DNA of 64,000 nucleotides from Sulfitobacter sp. SK012 (GCF_003352085.1 NZ_CP025805.1:62001-126000); one strand, 5' to 3'; numbered from the stretch's first letter, positions 46,494-56,392 are shown. The notes: generated by a model from the sequence alone, not told the origin. Numbers and translations are program-made.

Positions 46494-48952
46494 TAGTTCG
46501 CCTCCCCGTCAGGGTCTTTCCGAACTTGAGACCCAAAACTGCGGCGCGTCTCGGCAAAGCTGCGCAATTTCGCCTCAACCAGGCCGTTGATGCTGCTGGT
46601 AGGAAAATCGCCGCCGCGTCTGCGCCGGCCAGAAGCAGTCCCGGTCAACACCTCTATCCCTTGGTCAATCGTCTTGATCGGAATGACCCGGAAAGTGCCT
46701 GCCGCTGCGGCTTCAACAACGTCACGGCGCAACATCAGGTGATCAATATTTGACGCCGGGATCAAAACACCTTGTTCTTCGCTCAAGCCACGTGCGCGAC
46801 AAATATCGAAAAAGCCCTCGATCTTTTCGTTAACACCGCCAATGGCCTGCACCTCGCCATTCTGGCTCACGGATCCGGTCACAGCGAGCCCCTGACGGAT
46901 TGGAAGACCTGATAGGGCGGAAAGCAGCGCGTATAGCTCCGCCGAAGACGCGCTGTCCCCGTCAATGCCGCCATAGCTTTGCTCAAAAACCAGGCTCGCG
47001 TGCAATGACATCGGAACGTCCAGCGCATAACGCGACGCAAGATAACTGCCCAAGATCAGCACACCTTTGGAATGCAGAGGGCCGCCAAGCTCGACCTCGC
47101 GTTCTATATCAATCAACTTGCCTGCACCCATCCGAACCCGCGCCGTGATCCGCGACGGGCGGCCAAAATGATGCGTGCCAATGCCGACCACCGCAAGACC
47201 GTTAACCTGACCAACCGCACTGCCATCCGTGTCGATCAGGATCGTCTTGCGTGTCACGGCCTCTTGCATGCGATCTTTGATACGCGAAGCCCTGCGTTCT
47301 GATTGTTGGACCGCCTGAGCGATGTCCTGGTCTGAAATCAAGTCGCGCTTGTTCCGGGTTGCATAGAAATCAGCCTCTCGCATCACATCCGTCAATGCGC
47401 CCAGTTCAAGCGTGAGTTTCTTGGTATCATCCGCTAGGCGTACTGCATGATCAAGCAAGGCAGCAACCGCTGCCGCTGTCATCGGCCTAAGATCCTCTTT
47501 GGCAGCATATCCCGCCACAACTCTTGCCAGCGCACGAGTGTTCTTGGCACTACGCGGCAAGTCATCTTCAAAATCAGCTTGTATCTTGAAGAGCTGGTCA
47601 AATTCTGGATCAAGCATCGTCAGCAACATATGGAGCCGCCGGTCACCGATCAGGACCACGCGAACGTCAAGCGGAATCGGATCGGGTTCTAGCGTGATAG
47701 TGGACGACAGGCTGAGCCGTTCAGCAAGGGATGCAATCGTAATTGACTGGCTTTGCAGACAGCGTTTAAGCGCATCCCAAGCGTAGGGTTCGGACAAAAG
47801 GCGCTGCGCGTCCAGCACAAGATATCCGCCGTTGGCCCGGTGCAACGCGCCCGGTTTGATCAGCGTGAAATTGGTGGCAAGAGTGCCCATCTCCGAAATG
47901 TGTTCAATCCGGCCGGTCAAATTGTTGAGCGTTGGCAGGTCCTCCCTGACAATCGGTGCGGATCGCGGGCCCGCTTCATGGGACACCATTATGTTCACGC
48001 TATAGCGGTCAAAAATCGGGTTCTGGTGGTATTTTCGGATGACTTCAGGGAACGGGCCGTTGTTGGACCCTTCCTTGGACACCAGAAACAGATCCGCATT
48101 GGACACCATATCTGTGCGCACATTTTCCAGATATGCGCCGATGTTTGCTTTGTCGCCAAATTCGGCCTGAACTTCGCCAACTCTGAGTGAAACGGCGCGT
48201 TCCGCCATCGCCGCATGCAACGCCTCTACCTTTTGCCGATGTTCTTTTTCCAGCTGTGGTCCCTGTTTCAAAACGCTCGACAGATGCTCTTGCAGCTTTT
48301 CGATCTTTTCATCAATCTCAGCGCGTTCTTTGGGTGATAATGCCTCGTAGGCATCTGGTTGAATGGGCTTTTCGTCCACAATAGCGGAAAGCATAAATCC
48401 CGTTGGCGTTCGCAGCAGGGCCACATTCTCCGCCTGCGCGCGCTCGGCAAATTCGGCAATCGGCTCCTCGTGTTTTTGCCCAAATTCTTCCTCAATGGCA
48501 CGACGTTGGGTCTGGTATTCTTCTGACTCGAACAAGGCAGGGATTTCGATGGCAAGGTCATCGACCAAAAGCTGCATTGCGGACTTCAAAGCCGAGGCGA
48601 TACCCGGCGGCAGCTTCATTGTGTTGGGTTTGTGGGGGGCATCGAAGTTGTTGACATACACCCAATCGCACGGGATCGGGCGGGTCGCAGCAGCTTTTGA
48701 CAACAGCTGCGCAACAGCACTGTGGCGCCCGGTCCCCTCACGCCCCAAAACGTAGAGATTGAAATCTCTGTGGTCGATTTCCGCAGATAGTTTGATCGCA
48801 TCTATGGCACGGGCCTGACCAATAAATCCCGGCGCTGGTTTCAATGATGCAGTTGTCTCAAAGCCAAGCGTCTTGGGATCGCATTCCGCGCGCAAACGCA
48901 CAGAAGGCAGGCCACCTGGGAGGCGAGAGAGTTTAGATGTTTTGTCAACCAC
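46493..48952 (-). CDS. Lon-like ATP-dependent protease (S16, LonB/YcbZ type)
   Basis: About 819 residues. I place the start at the GTG at 48952 because AAGGAG lies 7 bases upstream; an ATG at 48982 has no such box and falls in an inverted repeat. Residues 30-300 form the ATPase-like N-terminal region with P-loop-type LGREGTGRHSAV and a long coiled-coil insertion (about 175-250). The C-terminal protease has the Ser of IDGDSASSAELY and the Lys of GGVNEKIEGFF, the Lon Ser-Lys pair. Such proteins degrade damaged or specific proteins in the cytoplasm. It is grouped with thioredoxin 2 and FtsH, all protein-stress functions. Confidence 0.88.
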   Translation of the reverse strand: MVDKTSKLSRLPGGLPSVRLRAECDPKTLGFETTASLKPAPGFIGQARAIDAIKLSAEIDHRDFNLYVLGREGTGRHSAVAQLLSKAAATRPIPCDWVYVNNFDAPHKPNTMKLPPGIASALKSAMQLLVDDLAIEIPALFESEEYQTQRRAIEEEFGQKHEEPIAEFAERAQAENVALLRTPTGFMLSAIVDEKPIQPDAYEALSPKERAEIDEKIEKLQEHLSSVLKQGPQLEKEHRQKVEALHAAMAERAVSLRVGEVQAEFGDKANIGAYLENVRTDMVSNADLFLVSKEGSNNGPFPEVIRKYHQNPIFDRYSVNIMVSHEAGPRSAPIVREDLPTLNNLTGRIEHISEMGTLATNFTLIKPGALHRANGGYLVLDAQRLLSEPYAWDALKRCLQSQSITIASLAERLSLSSTITLEPDPIPLDVRVVLIGDRRLHMLLTMLDPEFDQLFKIQADFEDDLPRSAKNTRALARVVAGYAAKEDLRPMTAAAVAALLDHAVRLADDTKKLTLELGALTDVMREADFYATRNKRDLISDQDIAQAVQQSERRASRIKDRMQEAVTRKTILIDTDGSAVGQVNGLAVVGIGTHHFGRPSRITARVRMGAGKLIDIEREVELGGPLHSKGVLILGSYLASRYALDVPMSLHASLVFEQSYGGIDGDSASSAELYALLSALSGLPIRQGLAVTGSVSQNGEVQAIGGVNEKIEGFFDICRARGLSEEQGVLIPASNIDHLMLRRDVVEAAAAGTFRVIPIKTIDQGIEVLTGTASGRRRRGGDFPTSSINGLVEAKLRSFAETRRSFGSQVRKDPDGEAN

Positions 48953-48973
48953 GTCGGCGCTCCTTGGACTGTT

Positions 48974-49047
48974 ATGAGACATGTGGGGTCAGGACGCAGG
49001 CATCTTGGCCGTTGTGGCCATATGCGGCTTGGCCCCACATGTCTCAT
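48974..49047. promoter_or_regulatory. Perfect 15-bp inverted repeat upstream of the Lon-like gene
   Basis: ATGAGACATGTGGGG at 48974-48988 pairs with its exact complement at 49033-49047, with 44 bases between. The right edge of the structure on the mRNA ends about 21 bases before the GTG start of the Lon-like gene. It could be a long 5'-leader hairpin or a pair of binding sites (each arm contains ACATGT). Confidence 0.7.
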
Positions 49048-49082
49048 TCTATCGCTACTGTCGCAGACTCTGACCTCAATTT

Positions 49083-49100
49083 GATTGATACGTGTCAATC
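49083..49100. promoter_or_regulatory. Dyad GATTGA-N6-TCAATC in the divergent gap
   Basis: An exact 6-bp dyad around ATACGTGT-like spacer at 49083-49100 in the gap between the Lon-like gene and the membrane-protein gene. A TTGACA on the minus strand lies inside it and could be a -35 element. Possible operator; no family match offered. Confidence 0.35.
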
Positions 49101-49239
49101 CACTCGTCAACGCAGCGTCAAAAAAAGCGCGCGCAATTTTTAGGGTGGCGAATTGTAAACTCACCCAAAATGCGAATTGATCGTGGTCAAACAGCCCTGG
49201 CAATCGTCGGGTAGTTTCGCACATGAATGAGGGCAAAAT

Positions 49240-49974
49240 ATGTGTTGGAACGCCGAAATATCGGTTGCGATGGTCGGGATTGGTGTAGTCGCAGCCGCTG
49301 CCACGTTCCGTAGCGGTGCCGCTTCTGCGATCTGGCTGACGATTGGGTTTTTCGCCGTTATGGAAGCACTTCAGGTCTGGGGATATGCCGTGCTGGGTCA
49401 ATGTGGCGCATCGTCGAACCAAGCAGTCACAATCTTGTCTTATCTCCATATCGTTGTGCAGCCGTTTTTCATCAATGCCTTTGCCATGGAACTGGTCCCG
49501 CAAACCATCAAACGCCGCGCCAGGGTTTGGGTGTTCAGTGCCTGCGCAGTGTCCAGCCTGATCATGTTGGTACAGATCATGTCGACGCCCGCATTGGGGT
49601 CTTGCCTGCCAGGCAGCCCACTTTGCGCCGACCGGTGGTGCACTGTTGCGGGTGATTGGCATATTGCGTGGGACGTACCCTACAACGGACTGCTTGTTGG
49701 GATCGAACAGTTTATCGGGATTTACGCAGGATTCCCTAGCTATTTGATTGCAGCGTTCCTATTGCCATTGATCTACGGCGCGTGGCGGTTTGTGCTTGTT
49801 CACGCCGTTGCAGGTCCAGGCCTGGCCGCCACATTGACGGCAAACCCCAATGAGATGCCTGCGATATGGTGCCTCTTTTCAATAACAATCCTTCTGATTG
49901 GCTTGAGCACGCCCATCAGAAGGACGGTCACCGCAACCAGTTGGTGGGGCAGGCAGGTTGAGAACACGATGTGA
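49240..49974 (+). CDS. Integral membrane protein, unknown function (DUF5765-like)
   Basis: 244 residues with about six membrane segments and no signal peptide. It opens with MCWNAEISVAMVGIGVVAAAATF. A FFAVMEALQVWGYAVLGQC helix follows, and four Cys lie in the central loop GSCLPGSPLCADRWC. From memory this resembles a family of bacterial membrane proteins starting MCWS/N with a MEALQ helix (DUF5765); its role is unknown. It stands 21 bases before the thioredoxin gene in the same direction, so the loop cysteines may be a clue to a redox partnership. Confidence 0.75.
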   Translation: MCWNAEISVAMVGIGVVAAAATFRSGAASAIWLTIGFFAVMEALQVWGYAVLGQCGASSNQAVTILSYLHIVVQPFFINAFAMELVPQTIKRRARVWVFSACAVSSLIMLVQIMSTPALGSCLPGSPLCADRWCTVAGDWHIAWDVPYNGLLVGIEQFIGIYAGFPSYLIAAFLLPLIYGAWRFVLVHAVAGPGLAATLTANPNEMPAIWCLFSITILLIGLSTPIRRTVTATSWWGRQVENTM

Positions 49975-49995
49975 TGACTGAAGGAAAGAATAACG

Positions 49996-50430
49996 ATGCA
50001 AGACGCAATAAAACTAACCTGCCTGACCTGCGGACAAGCAAACCGGTTTCCCTTTGCCAAGCTTGAGGCGGGTCCAAAGTGCGCCAAATGCGGTGTATTG
50101 CTAATTGGGGGTGATGTTACTGACCTAGATGATCTGCAACATGATAAGGCAACCCGTGCGGATGATCTGCCATTGATCGTTGATTATTGGGCGCCCTGGT
50201 GCGGACCATGTAGAACGATGGCCCCGGAATTTGCGGCGGCTGCAAAAGCGTTGCGGCTTTCGACCCGTTTTGCCAAGATCGACACAGAGCAGTTTCCAAC
50301 TATCTCCCAGCGTTTGCAGATCAGGGGAATTCCGCTCTTGATCCTCTATGCCAAGGGAAAAGAGGTCGCACGATTGTCCGGAGCGCGGCCCGCTGCGGGT
50401 ATCGAATCCTTCGTGCGCCAGCATCTTTGA
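49996..50430 (+). CDS. trxC: Thioredoxin 2
   Basis: 144 residues. An N-terminal zinc-binding domain with two CxxC pairs (Cys9/Cys12 and Cys29/Cys32) precedes a thioredoxin fold with active site WCGPC (Cys69/Cys72), followed by the cis-Pro in IRGIPLLILY. This arrangement is diagnostic for TrxC, a cytoplasmic disulfide reductase used in oxidative stress. AAGGA lies before the start. It sits between a membrane protein and FtsH in a stress cluster. Confidence 0.95.
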   Translation: MQDAIKLTCLTCGQANRFPFAKLEAGPKCAKCGVLLIGGDVTDLDDLQHDKATRADDLPLIVDYWAPWCGPCRTMAPEFAAAAKALRLSTRFAKIDTEQFPTISQRLQIRGIPLLILYAKGKEVARLSGARPAAGIESFVRQHL

Positions 50431-50678
50431 CGCTGGCCTTTTAGCGGGTTTGGAATGCAATGCCGTTTTGTCCTGCCATCAGGCGGGCTAACGCATTGCG
50501 CACACTTGCCTATCCGCGGAATTTGATGCTGTTTGCGAAGCCCTCAGATTTGCAGCCTTGGCCAATTGTCACAGATCAATCCTCAGAAACGTAACACGGC
50601 TAATGTAGCAGCGAGGTATTGGCTGCTTAGGATAAAAGCATCAGGATGCCTTCAATTTCGACTTTGGGGGCGACGATC

Positions 50679-52592
50679 ATGGGAAATCACAGTGCACCAC
50701 CGGAACCGCCTAAACAGCCTCCGCTGAAACAGTTTTTGTGGTATTTTATTTTCGGTCTGGCGGTCTTTGCTCTCTTTTCAACGCAATCCCCGACAAATCA
50801 GCGAACACAGACGGTTGCGTCCTACAGCGCTATCAAGGACCTGATCCGCAATGGCAATGTTACCGAAGCGACACTCGAAGCCACGGCCATTGTAGCCGTC
50901 TTGCGCTCGCCCACCTCTGAGGGTGTGCAACAGTACCGGGCGATCACGCCGCAACAACCTGATCCGGATTTACTGCCATTGCTTGAAAACGCAGGCGTTA
51001 CAATCACAGCCAAAGAGCCTTCGACCCCGTCGGTTCTGCTGTCATTCCTGCCGTGGATCCTGATCCTTGCGGTCTATCTCTGGATCAGCCGGCGGATGAT
51101 GGGCGGGGGTATCAGCGGTGGGCTGCCGGGTGGGATTGGCGATTTTCTCGGGGGCAGGTCTACCAAACCGACAGAACCCACCAGCAAAGTCACGTTTGCG
51201 GATGTGGCAGGTCAGGACGAAGCCAAGCGCGAGGTTTCTGAATTGGTCGAGTTCCTGCGCGACCCCGACAGATTTCAGAAAGTCGGCGCGACAGTCCCAC
51301 ATGGTGTCTTGCTGATGGGTCCGCCGGGCACTGGCAAGACGCTGTTGGCCCGCGCCCTCGCAGGTGAGGCTGAAGTGCCGTTCTTTTCCACTTCGGGGTC
51401 AGAATTCATCGAGGTGTTTGTCGGCGTCGGCGCGGGTCGGGTGCGCAAGATGTTTGAAGAAGCGCGAAAACAGGCCCCATCAATTATCTTTATCGACGAA
51501 CTAGACAGCATCGGGCGTACCCGAGGCACTGGCCTTGGTGGAGGTCACGATGAGCGCGAACAGACGTTGAACCAGATCTTAGCTGAATTGGATGGGTTTG
51601 CAGCGCGTGAAGCCGTGGTGGTTTTGGCGGCGACGAACCGTCCCGATGTGCTCGACCCGGCACTTCTGCGTCCGGGTCGATTTGACCGCCACGTCACTTT
51701 GTCGTTGCCAGACAAGGTGGCGCGCCGTGCGATATTGGATGTGCATGTCAAAGGTCTGCCAATGCACCAAGACGTCAATCTGGATCAGGTGGCGGCAGGC
51801 ACGCCGGGGTTTTCAGGGGCTGACCTAAAGAACCTTTTGAACGAAGCCGCAATCACGGCAGCGCGCCATTCAGCCAGTGATATCACGTCCGCCGATCTGG
51901 ACGAGGCGCGCGACAAGATCATGATGGGAACAGTGCGCACTCTCGCGATCCAACCCGACGAAAAGCACCGTCTTGCGGTGCATGAAGCCGGGCATACGGC
52001 AGCTTCCTATTACAACCCCGGTGCCGATCCGCTTTACAAAGTAACGATCATTCCGCGCGGGCGCAGTTTGGGCAGCACGCGTATGCTGCCAGAAGTCGAA
52101 CGCCACACCCTGCCCGAGGCTTATCTGCGCGTTCAGCTGACCACGTTGTTGGCCGGGCGAGCGGCGGAAAAACTGTTTTTGGGTTCGCTCAGTTCGGGAG
52201 CCGATGACGACATCCGCCGCGCCACTGCAATGGCACGCTCGATGGTGGCACGTTGGGGGATGGACCCCGATATCGGCCCGGTGGATTTGCGCGATAGTGA
52301 TGACCATCCGTTCCTTGGCCAGCAGATTGCCCAGCCTCGGTCCTTTGCGGACGAAACCGCAGCGCAGGTGGATCAGGCCGTGATGAAACTCCTGCACACC
52401 GCCGAAGATCAGGCCAAGCAGCTTATTGGCGACCACCGCGATCAGGTTGCAATGCTGGTGGCGCGGCTTGAAGCCGAAGAGACGTTGGATCTGGATGATA
52501 TCAAAGCCTGCCTTGAAGCTAACGATAAGATTCGTCCTCTTGTGAAGAAGCGCAAGGGCAGCAAGCCAAGTGCGCCGGAGCAGCGCAAGTGA
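50679..52592 (+). CDS. ftsH: FtsH-type membrane-bound ATP-dependent zinc metalloprotease
   Basis: 637 residues from the ATG at 50679, after a GGGGG box 8 bases upstream; an ATG at 50646 would add 11 residues. Two membrane segments (about 17-34 and 119-136) flank a small periplasmic domain. Then the AAA+ module: Walker A GPPGTGKT (214-221), Walker [10 protein letters not shown] (269-277), SRH region RPGRFDRHV, and the zinc site HEAGH (435-439). It is probably an extra copy: the proline-rich N terminus ([14 protein letters not shown]) is unusual for housekeeping FtsH, and the gene lies among stress genes instead of beside tilS. Degrades damaged membrane proteins. Confidence 0.93.
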   Translation: MGNHSAPPEPPKQPPLKQFLWYFIFGLAVFALFSTQSPTNQRTQTVASYSAIKDLIRNGNVTEATLEATAIVAVLRSPTSEGVQQYRAITPQQPDPDLLPLLENAGVTITAKEPSTPSVLLSFLPWILILAVYLWISRRMMGGGISGGLPGGIGDFLGGRSTKPTEPTSKVTFADVAGQDEAKREVSELVEFLRDPDRFQKVGATVPHGVLLMGPPGTGKTLLARALAGEAEVPFFSTSGSEFIEVFVGVGAGRVRKMFEEARKQAPSIIFIDELDSIGRTRGTGLGGGHDEREQTLNQILAELDGFAAREAVVVLAATNRPDVLDPALLRPGRFDRHVTLSLPDKVARRAILDVHVKGLPMHQDVNLDQVAAGTPGFSGADLKNLLNEAAITAARHSASDITSADLDEARDKIMMGTVRTLAIQPDEKHRLAVHEAGHTAASYYNPGADPLYKVTIIPRGRSLGSTRMLPEVERHTLPEAYLRVQLTTLLAGRAAEKLFLGSLSSGADDDIRRATAMARSMVARWGMDPDIGPVDLRDSDDHPFLGQQIAQPRSFADETAAQVDQAVMKLLHTAEDQAKQLIGDHRDQVAMLVARLEAEETLDLDDIKACLEANDKIRPLVKKRKGSKPSAPEQRK

Positions 52593-52653
52593 GACAACCA
52601 GAAAAAGTCTCGCACCAAAAGTTGTTTATGCAATCGCGAGGCAAGAGTAACGA

Positions 52654-53045
52654 ATGACATTGCAAGACGATCATAATCCATCGGATCGAAGGACTTGGTT
52701 CCAGCGCGCCATTCTAGATCTCGCGCAGCAGATGCGATGGTCGTTTCTACCGCCCCTTATGGGTTATTTCGCGGCTGGGGTGTCGGGCCTTACATCGGTC
52801 GTTGGGGCATTTTACCTCAAAGACTATCTGGATTTGTCAGCCGAGTTCATTGCAGGACTGGCGTTTTGGGCGGGACTGCCGTGGATTCTCAAAGTCCCAT
52901 GGGTCATGTCGTCGATCTGTTCTGGAAATGGAAAGCCTTACTGATTTTGGTCGCTGCATGGCTGACTACGCTGTCATTAGTGATCAGGTTTTATCTAGTG
53001 CCGCACCCGTATGAGATGGGCGAAATCCTCGATTTAATGTGGTGA
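52654..53045 (+). pseudogene. MFS transporter fragment (BT1/folate-biopterin type), frameshifted
   Basis: The first frame gives the N terminus of a membrane transporter (WSFLPPLMGYFAAGVSGLTSVVGAFYLKDYLDLSAEFIAGLAFWAGLPWILKVP). At about 52898 one base is lost relative to the expected KxPMGHVVDL. The continuation GHVVDLFWKWKALLILVAAW is read in the next frame to a stop at 53043. The family is normally about 500 residues long; here nothing follows. So the gene is both frameshifted and cut short. Confidence 0.8.
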
Positions 53046-53382
53046 CGTGGGGTTCAAAATGTCTATCGGTTTTTGCGAAATCTGCTGATCAAATGACAAT
53101 AAGCCTCGGGTAAAACTAGTTTATTTTTTTGATTGAGGCGCTCTACTGATCAGCGTTTTGAAATGAGAATTGCGCAGTTGATTTCTTGTCGAAAACGGAT
53201 CGACCGTCCACTTCCCCTTCTGAGTAGAATTAGCAAATTTTGAAAACAGGCGGGAGAAACCGCACGATTGATGCTTCACATGAACAGCTGAACCACGCAT
53301 TGTAGATAGAAAAGGTTAGCCTGCGGAGGGGCCTCAAAATGATGACAAAAGAACCACTTATAGACCAAAGACTGACAACACG
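53046..53382. other. Gap before the acetamidase gene
   Basis: 337 bases, A/T-rich, with an 8-T run near 53130. I see no gene, repeat or clear promoter pair. It probably holds the promoter of the acetamidase/formamidase gene. Confidence 0.4.
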
Positions 53383-54321
53383 ATGAGTGTAATTTTGAAG
53401 GCATCGACCGAGACCTGTCATTGGGGGTTTTTCGAAGCCGCACTTGCGCCAGTTTGCACAATCGAAAGTGGAGAAGAAGTCACAATTGATAGCATTTCTG
53501 GCAAGCCGCAAAACCTGCCAGGCGATGGGTTTCATGTGCCCCCAGAGTTGTTGGACATGCATGCAGCAGGTGTGCCTACCGTTCCGGGGCATATTTTGAC
53601 CGGACCAGTTGCCGTAACAGGGGCGTTGCCTGGCGACGTGCTTCAGGTCGACATTTTGGACATAACCCTAGGTCAAGACTGGGGATTTACCTTTATCCGG
53701 CCTCTGGCGGGCACTCTCCCTCAGGATTTCCCTAATCCACATCAAATCATCATTCCGCTTGATGCAGACCGCAGGGTTGGAACCCTGCCCTGGGGGCTTG
53801 AACTACCATTGAACCCTTTCTTTGGTGTCATGGGTGTTGCCCCACCGTCTGCATGGGGACGCATTTCGACGATCGAGCCACGGGTCATGGGCGGCAACAT
53901 TGACAATAAGGAGCTGGTGGCCGGTACGACACTTTATCTGCCCGTGTTTACTAAAGACGCATTGTTTTCTTGCGGCGACGGCCACGGTGCCCAGGGCGAT
54001 GGCGAGGTATGCGTCACGGCCATTGAAACCGCCCTTCAGGGACGCTTTCGTCTTACCGTGCTAAAAGATCACGACTTGATCTACCCTCAGGCCGAAACAC
54101 CAACCCATTACATCACAATGGGCATGTCGCCGGACCTTGATCGCTGCGCTGAAATGGCCCTGCGCGATATGATTAAACTTGTTTCGCAACGGGCAGGCAT
54201 TAGCCGCGAGGACGCCTATATGCTTTGCAGCCTCGCAGGCGACCTCAGAATCACCCAAACAGTGAACCATGAAAAAGGTGTTCATATGATGATGGCAAAA
54301 AACCTGGTCGATGCAGCTTGA
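53383..54321 (+). CDS. Acetamidase/formamidase family protein
   Basis: 312 residues. Family features are CHWGFFEAALAPVCTIESGEEVTID at the start, PGHILTGPVAVTGALPGDVLQVDI, the metal/active-site region FFGVMGVAPP with MGGNIDNKEL, and the signature SCGDGHGAQGDGEVCVTAIE. These enzymes release ammonia from formamide or acetamide in the cytoplasm. It stands alone before a dipeptide-type ABC operon. The formamidase activity would fit with the dimethylformamidase-like gene at the window's end, although the link is by neighbourhood only. Confidence 0.9.
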   Translation: MSVILKASTETCHWGFFEAALAPVCTIESGEEVTIDSISGKPQNLPGDGFHVPPELLDMHAAGVPTVPGHILTGPVAVTGALPGDVLQVDILDITLGQDWGFTFIRPLAGTLPQDFPNPHQIIIPLDADRRVGTLPWGLELPLNPFFGVMGVAPPSAWGRISTIEPRVMGGNIDNKELVAGTTLYLPVFTKDALFSCGDGHGAQGDGEVCVTAIETALQGRFRLTVLKDHDLIYPQAETPTHYITMGMSPDLDRCAEMALRDMIKLVSQRAGISREDAYMLCSLAGDLRITQTVNHEKGVHMMMAKNLVDAA

Positions 54322-54565
54322 GGAGACGCCCGTTTAGCGACGGCGTACCGCTCTCATGGGGAAATAACCTTTGGACAAACGCGGCCGCGCCATCGGCTTG
54401 CGGACAAAGTGCGCACAACAGTTCAGGTGGGGTCATATCCACCAATAAACGATCTCGCGGTCGGCGACTAGCAGACAGGACATGTGCTGAAACGTCCAAA
54501 AAAAGTAAGTGACTCTCTATTATTGAGACTCGCGTGATCTGCCTACGGACTCGCAAAATGTTGTT

Positions 54566-54598
54566 TTTGTAGACACAATTTCTGATTGTGTCTACAAA
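54566..54598. promoter_or_regulatory. 33-bp perfect palindrome upstream of the ABC operon
   Basis: TTTGTAGACACAAT, five bases TTCTG, then the exact complement ATTGTGTCTACAAA. Each arm also contains TTGT-N4-ACAA, itself a partial dyad. It lies 171 bases before the receptor gene. There is no T-run after it and the stem is A/T-rich, so an operator is likelier than a terminator. The remaining gap (54322-54768) shows no gene. Confidence 0.6.
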
Positions 54599-54768
54599 TT
54601 AGGCAACCCGTCTAAACCTAACCTTAAGGCAATAGAATATTCACCTTTCGATTGATCAAGAGCCACCGAAAAGCGCCAATGGTGCCTGAACCAAACGACA
54701 TAAAATAACCGGTGGAAAAAACCGTTCGGTCCCGGATGAAGGACGAACAACAACTAGGGGATTACTGA

Positions 54769-56364
54769 ATGAATTTTAAGACTCTGCTTATGGGTGCCTC
54801 ATTTGTGGTCGGGCTCACGCTCGCCCCGCTTGTAGCAATGGCCCAGAACTCTGGGGGAAATCTCGTTTATCTGGTCCAGCCTGAACCGCCCTCGCTGGCC
54901 TCGTTCCTGTCTACCTCAGGCCCTATCGGCCTGGTTGGCCCGAAGATATATGATGGTCTGTTCGATTATGACACAGATCTTCAAATCGTTCCTTCGCTGG
55001 CCGAAAGTTATGAAGTGAGCGAAGACGGAAAGACCGTTACGTTCAAGTTACGCGAAGGTGTAGTCTGGCACGATGGCGCTCCGTTTACGTCATCTGACGT
55101 TGCCTTCACTGTTATGGATGTACTCAAGCAAGTGCACCCGCGCGGCCCCAACTCTTTCCGTGAAGTGACCTCAATCGATACGCCGGACGACTATACCGCC
55201 GTGTTCAATCTTGAAAACCCAGCTCCTTACATGCTGCGGGCCCTGTCTGCTTATGAAAGCCCGATGGTGCCAAAGCATCTTTTGGAAGGTCAGGACTTGC
55301 GCAGTTCGGATCTGGCCACAAATCCAGTTGGTACAGGCCCATTTACGTTCACAGAATGGAAAAAAGGTCAGTATATCCGTCTTGATAAGAACGAAAACTA
55401 CTGGAAGCCAGGTCTGCCCCTGATCAATCGTATTGTTGGCCGGTTCATACCTGATGCGTCGACCCGCACCGCTGCGATGGAAAACGGCGAAGTCATGTAT
55501 GGCGCTTACGGGGCAATTCCAAACATTGACGCCGTGCGCTTGCGCGAAATGGATGGCTTTTCGGTCACGACTGATGGCTATGCAATGATCAATCCAATGG
55601 CGTTGATCGAATTCAACACGACCAAACCACCATTTGACAACCCAGCAATGCGTAGGGCTGTTTCATTGGTCATGGACCGTCAGTTCCTGATCGACAATAT
55701 CTGGTTTGGGTACGGCAAACCTGCCACATCAGCACTGTCATCGAACTTTGATAAGGTCGGTCTGTATAAGTCCGGACTGCCAAACTATCCAGCGTCAGGC
55801 GATTTGGACGCGGCGATCAAAGAGCTGGACGACGCCGGCATCATGCCAGATGCAGATGGCATTCGCGCAAGCATCACGCTCGACCTTATCCCATATGGTG
55901 AAGACTGGCGCCGGGCCGGTGAGTACATGAAGCAAGCGATGAAACCGCTCGGCATCGAAGTTGAACTTCGGTACGAAGACGTACCAACCTGGCTGAACCG
56001 GATTTACGCGGAATACGACTTTGAAATGAACGTGAACTACTTCTACCAGCTGCCCGATCCGGTGCTGGGCGTTCATCGTCACTATGGTACTGACCAAATC
56101 CGTCAGGGTACGCACTTCGTGAACTCATCACAGTATTCCAACCCTGCGCTAGACGCACTTTTGGCAGCTGGCGCTCAGGAGCCTGACGCCACCAAGCGGG
56201 CGGGAATCTACGGTGAGATCCAGACTATTCTGGCAACAGATATGCCAGTGGCAAACCTGTTCGAAATGGAATTCCTGACTGTCTATAACGACAAGCTGGC
56301 GGACCATGCGACATCAGCGATGGGCGCTTACGGCCCATTTGAGAACGCCATCGTCGCCGAGTGA
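54769..56364 (+). CDS. ABC transporter substrate-binding protein, dipeptide/oligopeptide family 5
   Basis: 531 residues. A Sec signal peptide (1-25, cut after AMA) precedes a family 5 receptor: LVYLVQPEPPSLASF, IYDGLFDYDTDLQIVPSLAESYEVSEDGKTVTFKLREGVVWHDG and NPVGTGPFTFTEWKKGQYI. Such receptors bind peptides, nickel complexes, opines or other small amides. AGGGGA lies before the start. It heads a four-gene operon with two permeases and a fused ATPase. Confidence 0.93.
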   Translation: MNFKTLLMGASFVVGLTLAPLVAMAQNSGGNLVYLVQPEPPSLASFLSTSGPIGLVGPKIYDGLFDYDTDLQIVPSLAESYEVSEDGKTVTFKLREGVVWHDGAPFTSSDVAFTVMDVLKQVHPRGPNSFREVTSIDTPDDYTAVFNLENPAPYMLRALSAYESPMVPKHLLEGQDLRSSDLATNPVGTGPFTFTEWKKGQYIRLDKNENYWKPGLPLINRIVGRFIPDASTRTAAMENGEVMYGAYGAIPNIDAVRLREMDGFSVTTDGYAMINPMALIEFNTTKPPFDNPAMRRAVSLVMDRQFLIDNIWFGYGKPATSALSSNFDKVGLYKSGLPNYPASGDLDAAIKELDDAGIMPDADGIRASITLDLIPYGEDWRRAGEYMKQAMKPLGIEVELRYEDVPTWLNRIYAEYDFEMNVNYFYQLPDPVLGVHRHYGTDQIRQGTHFVNSSQYSNPALDALLAAGAQEPDATKRAGIYGEIQTILATDMPVANLFEMEFLTVYNDKLADHATSAMGAYGPFENAIVAE

Positions 56365-56392
56365 AGCTTTCACTTTAATACGTCGTTAAAAA

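Noticed and set aside
54566..54598. Palindrome as rho-independent terminator of the acetamidase gene
   Set aside because: It lies 245 bases after the stop, is A/T-rich and has no following T-run.
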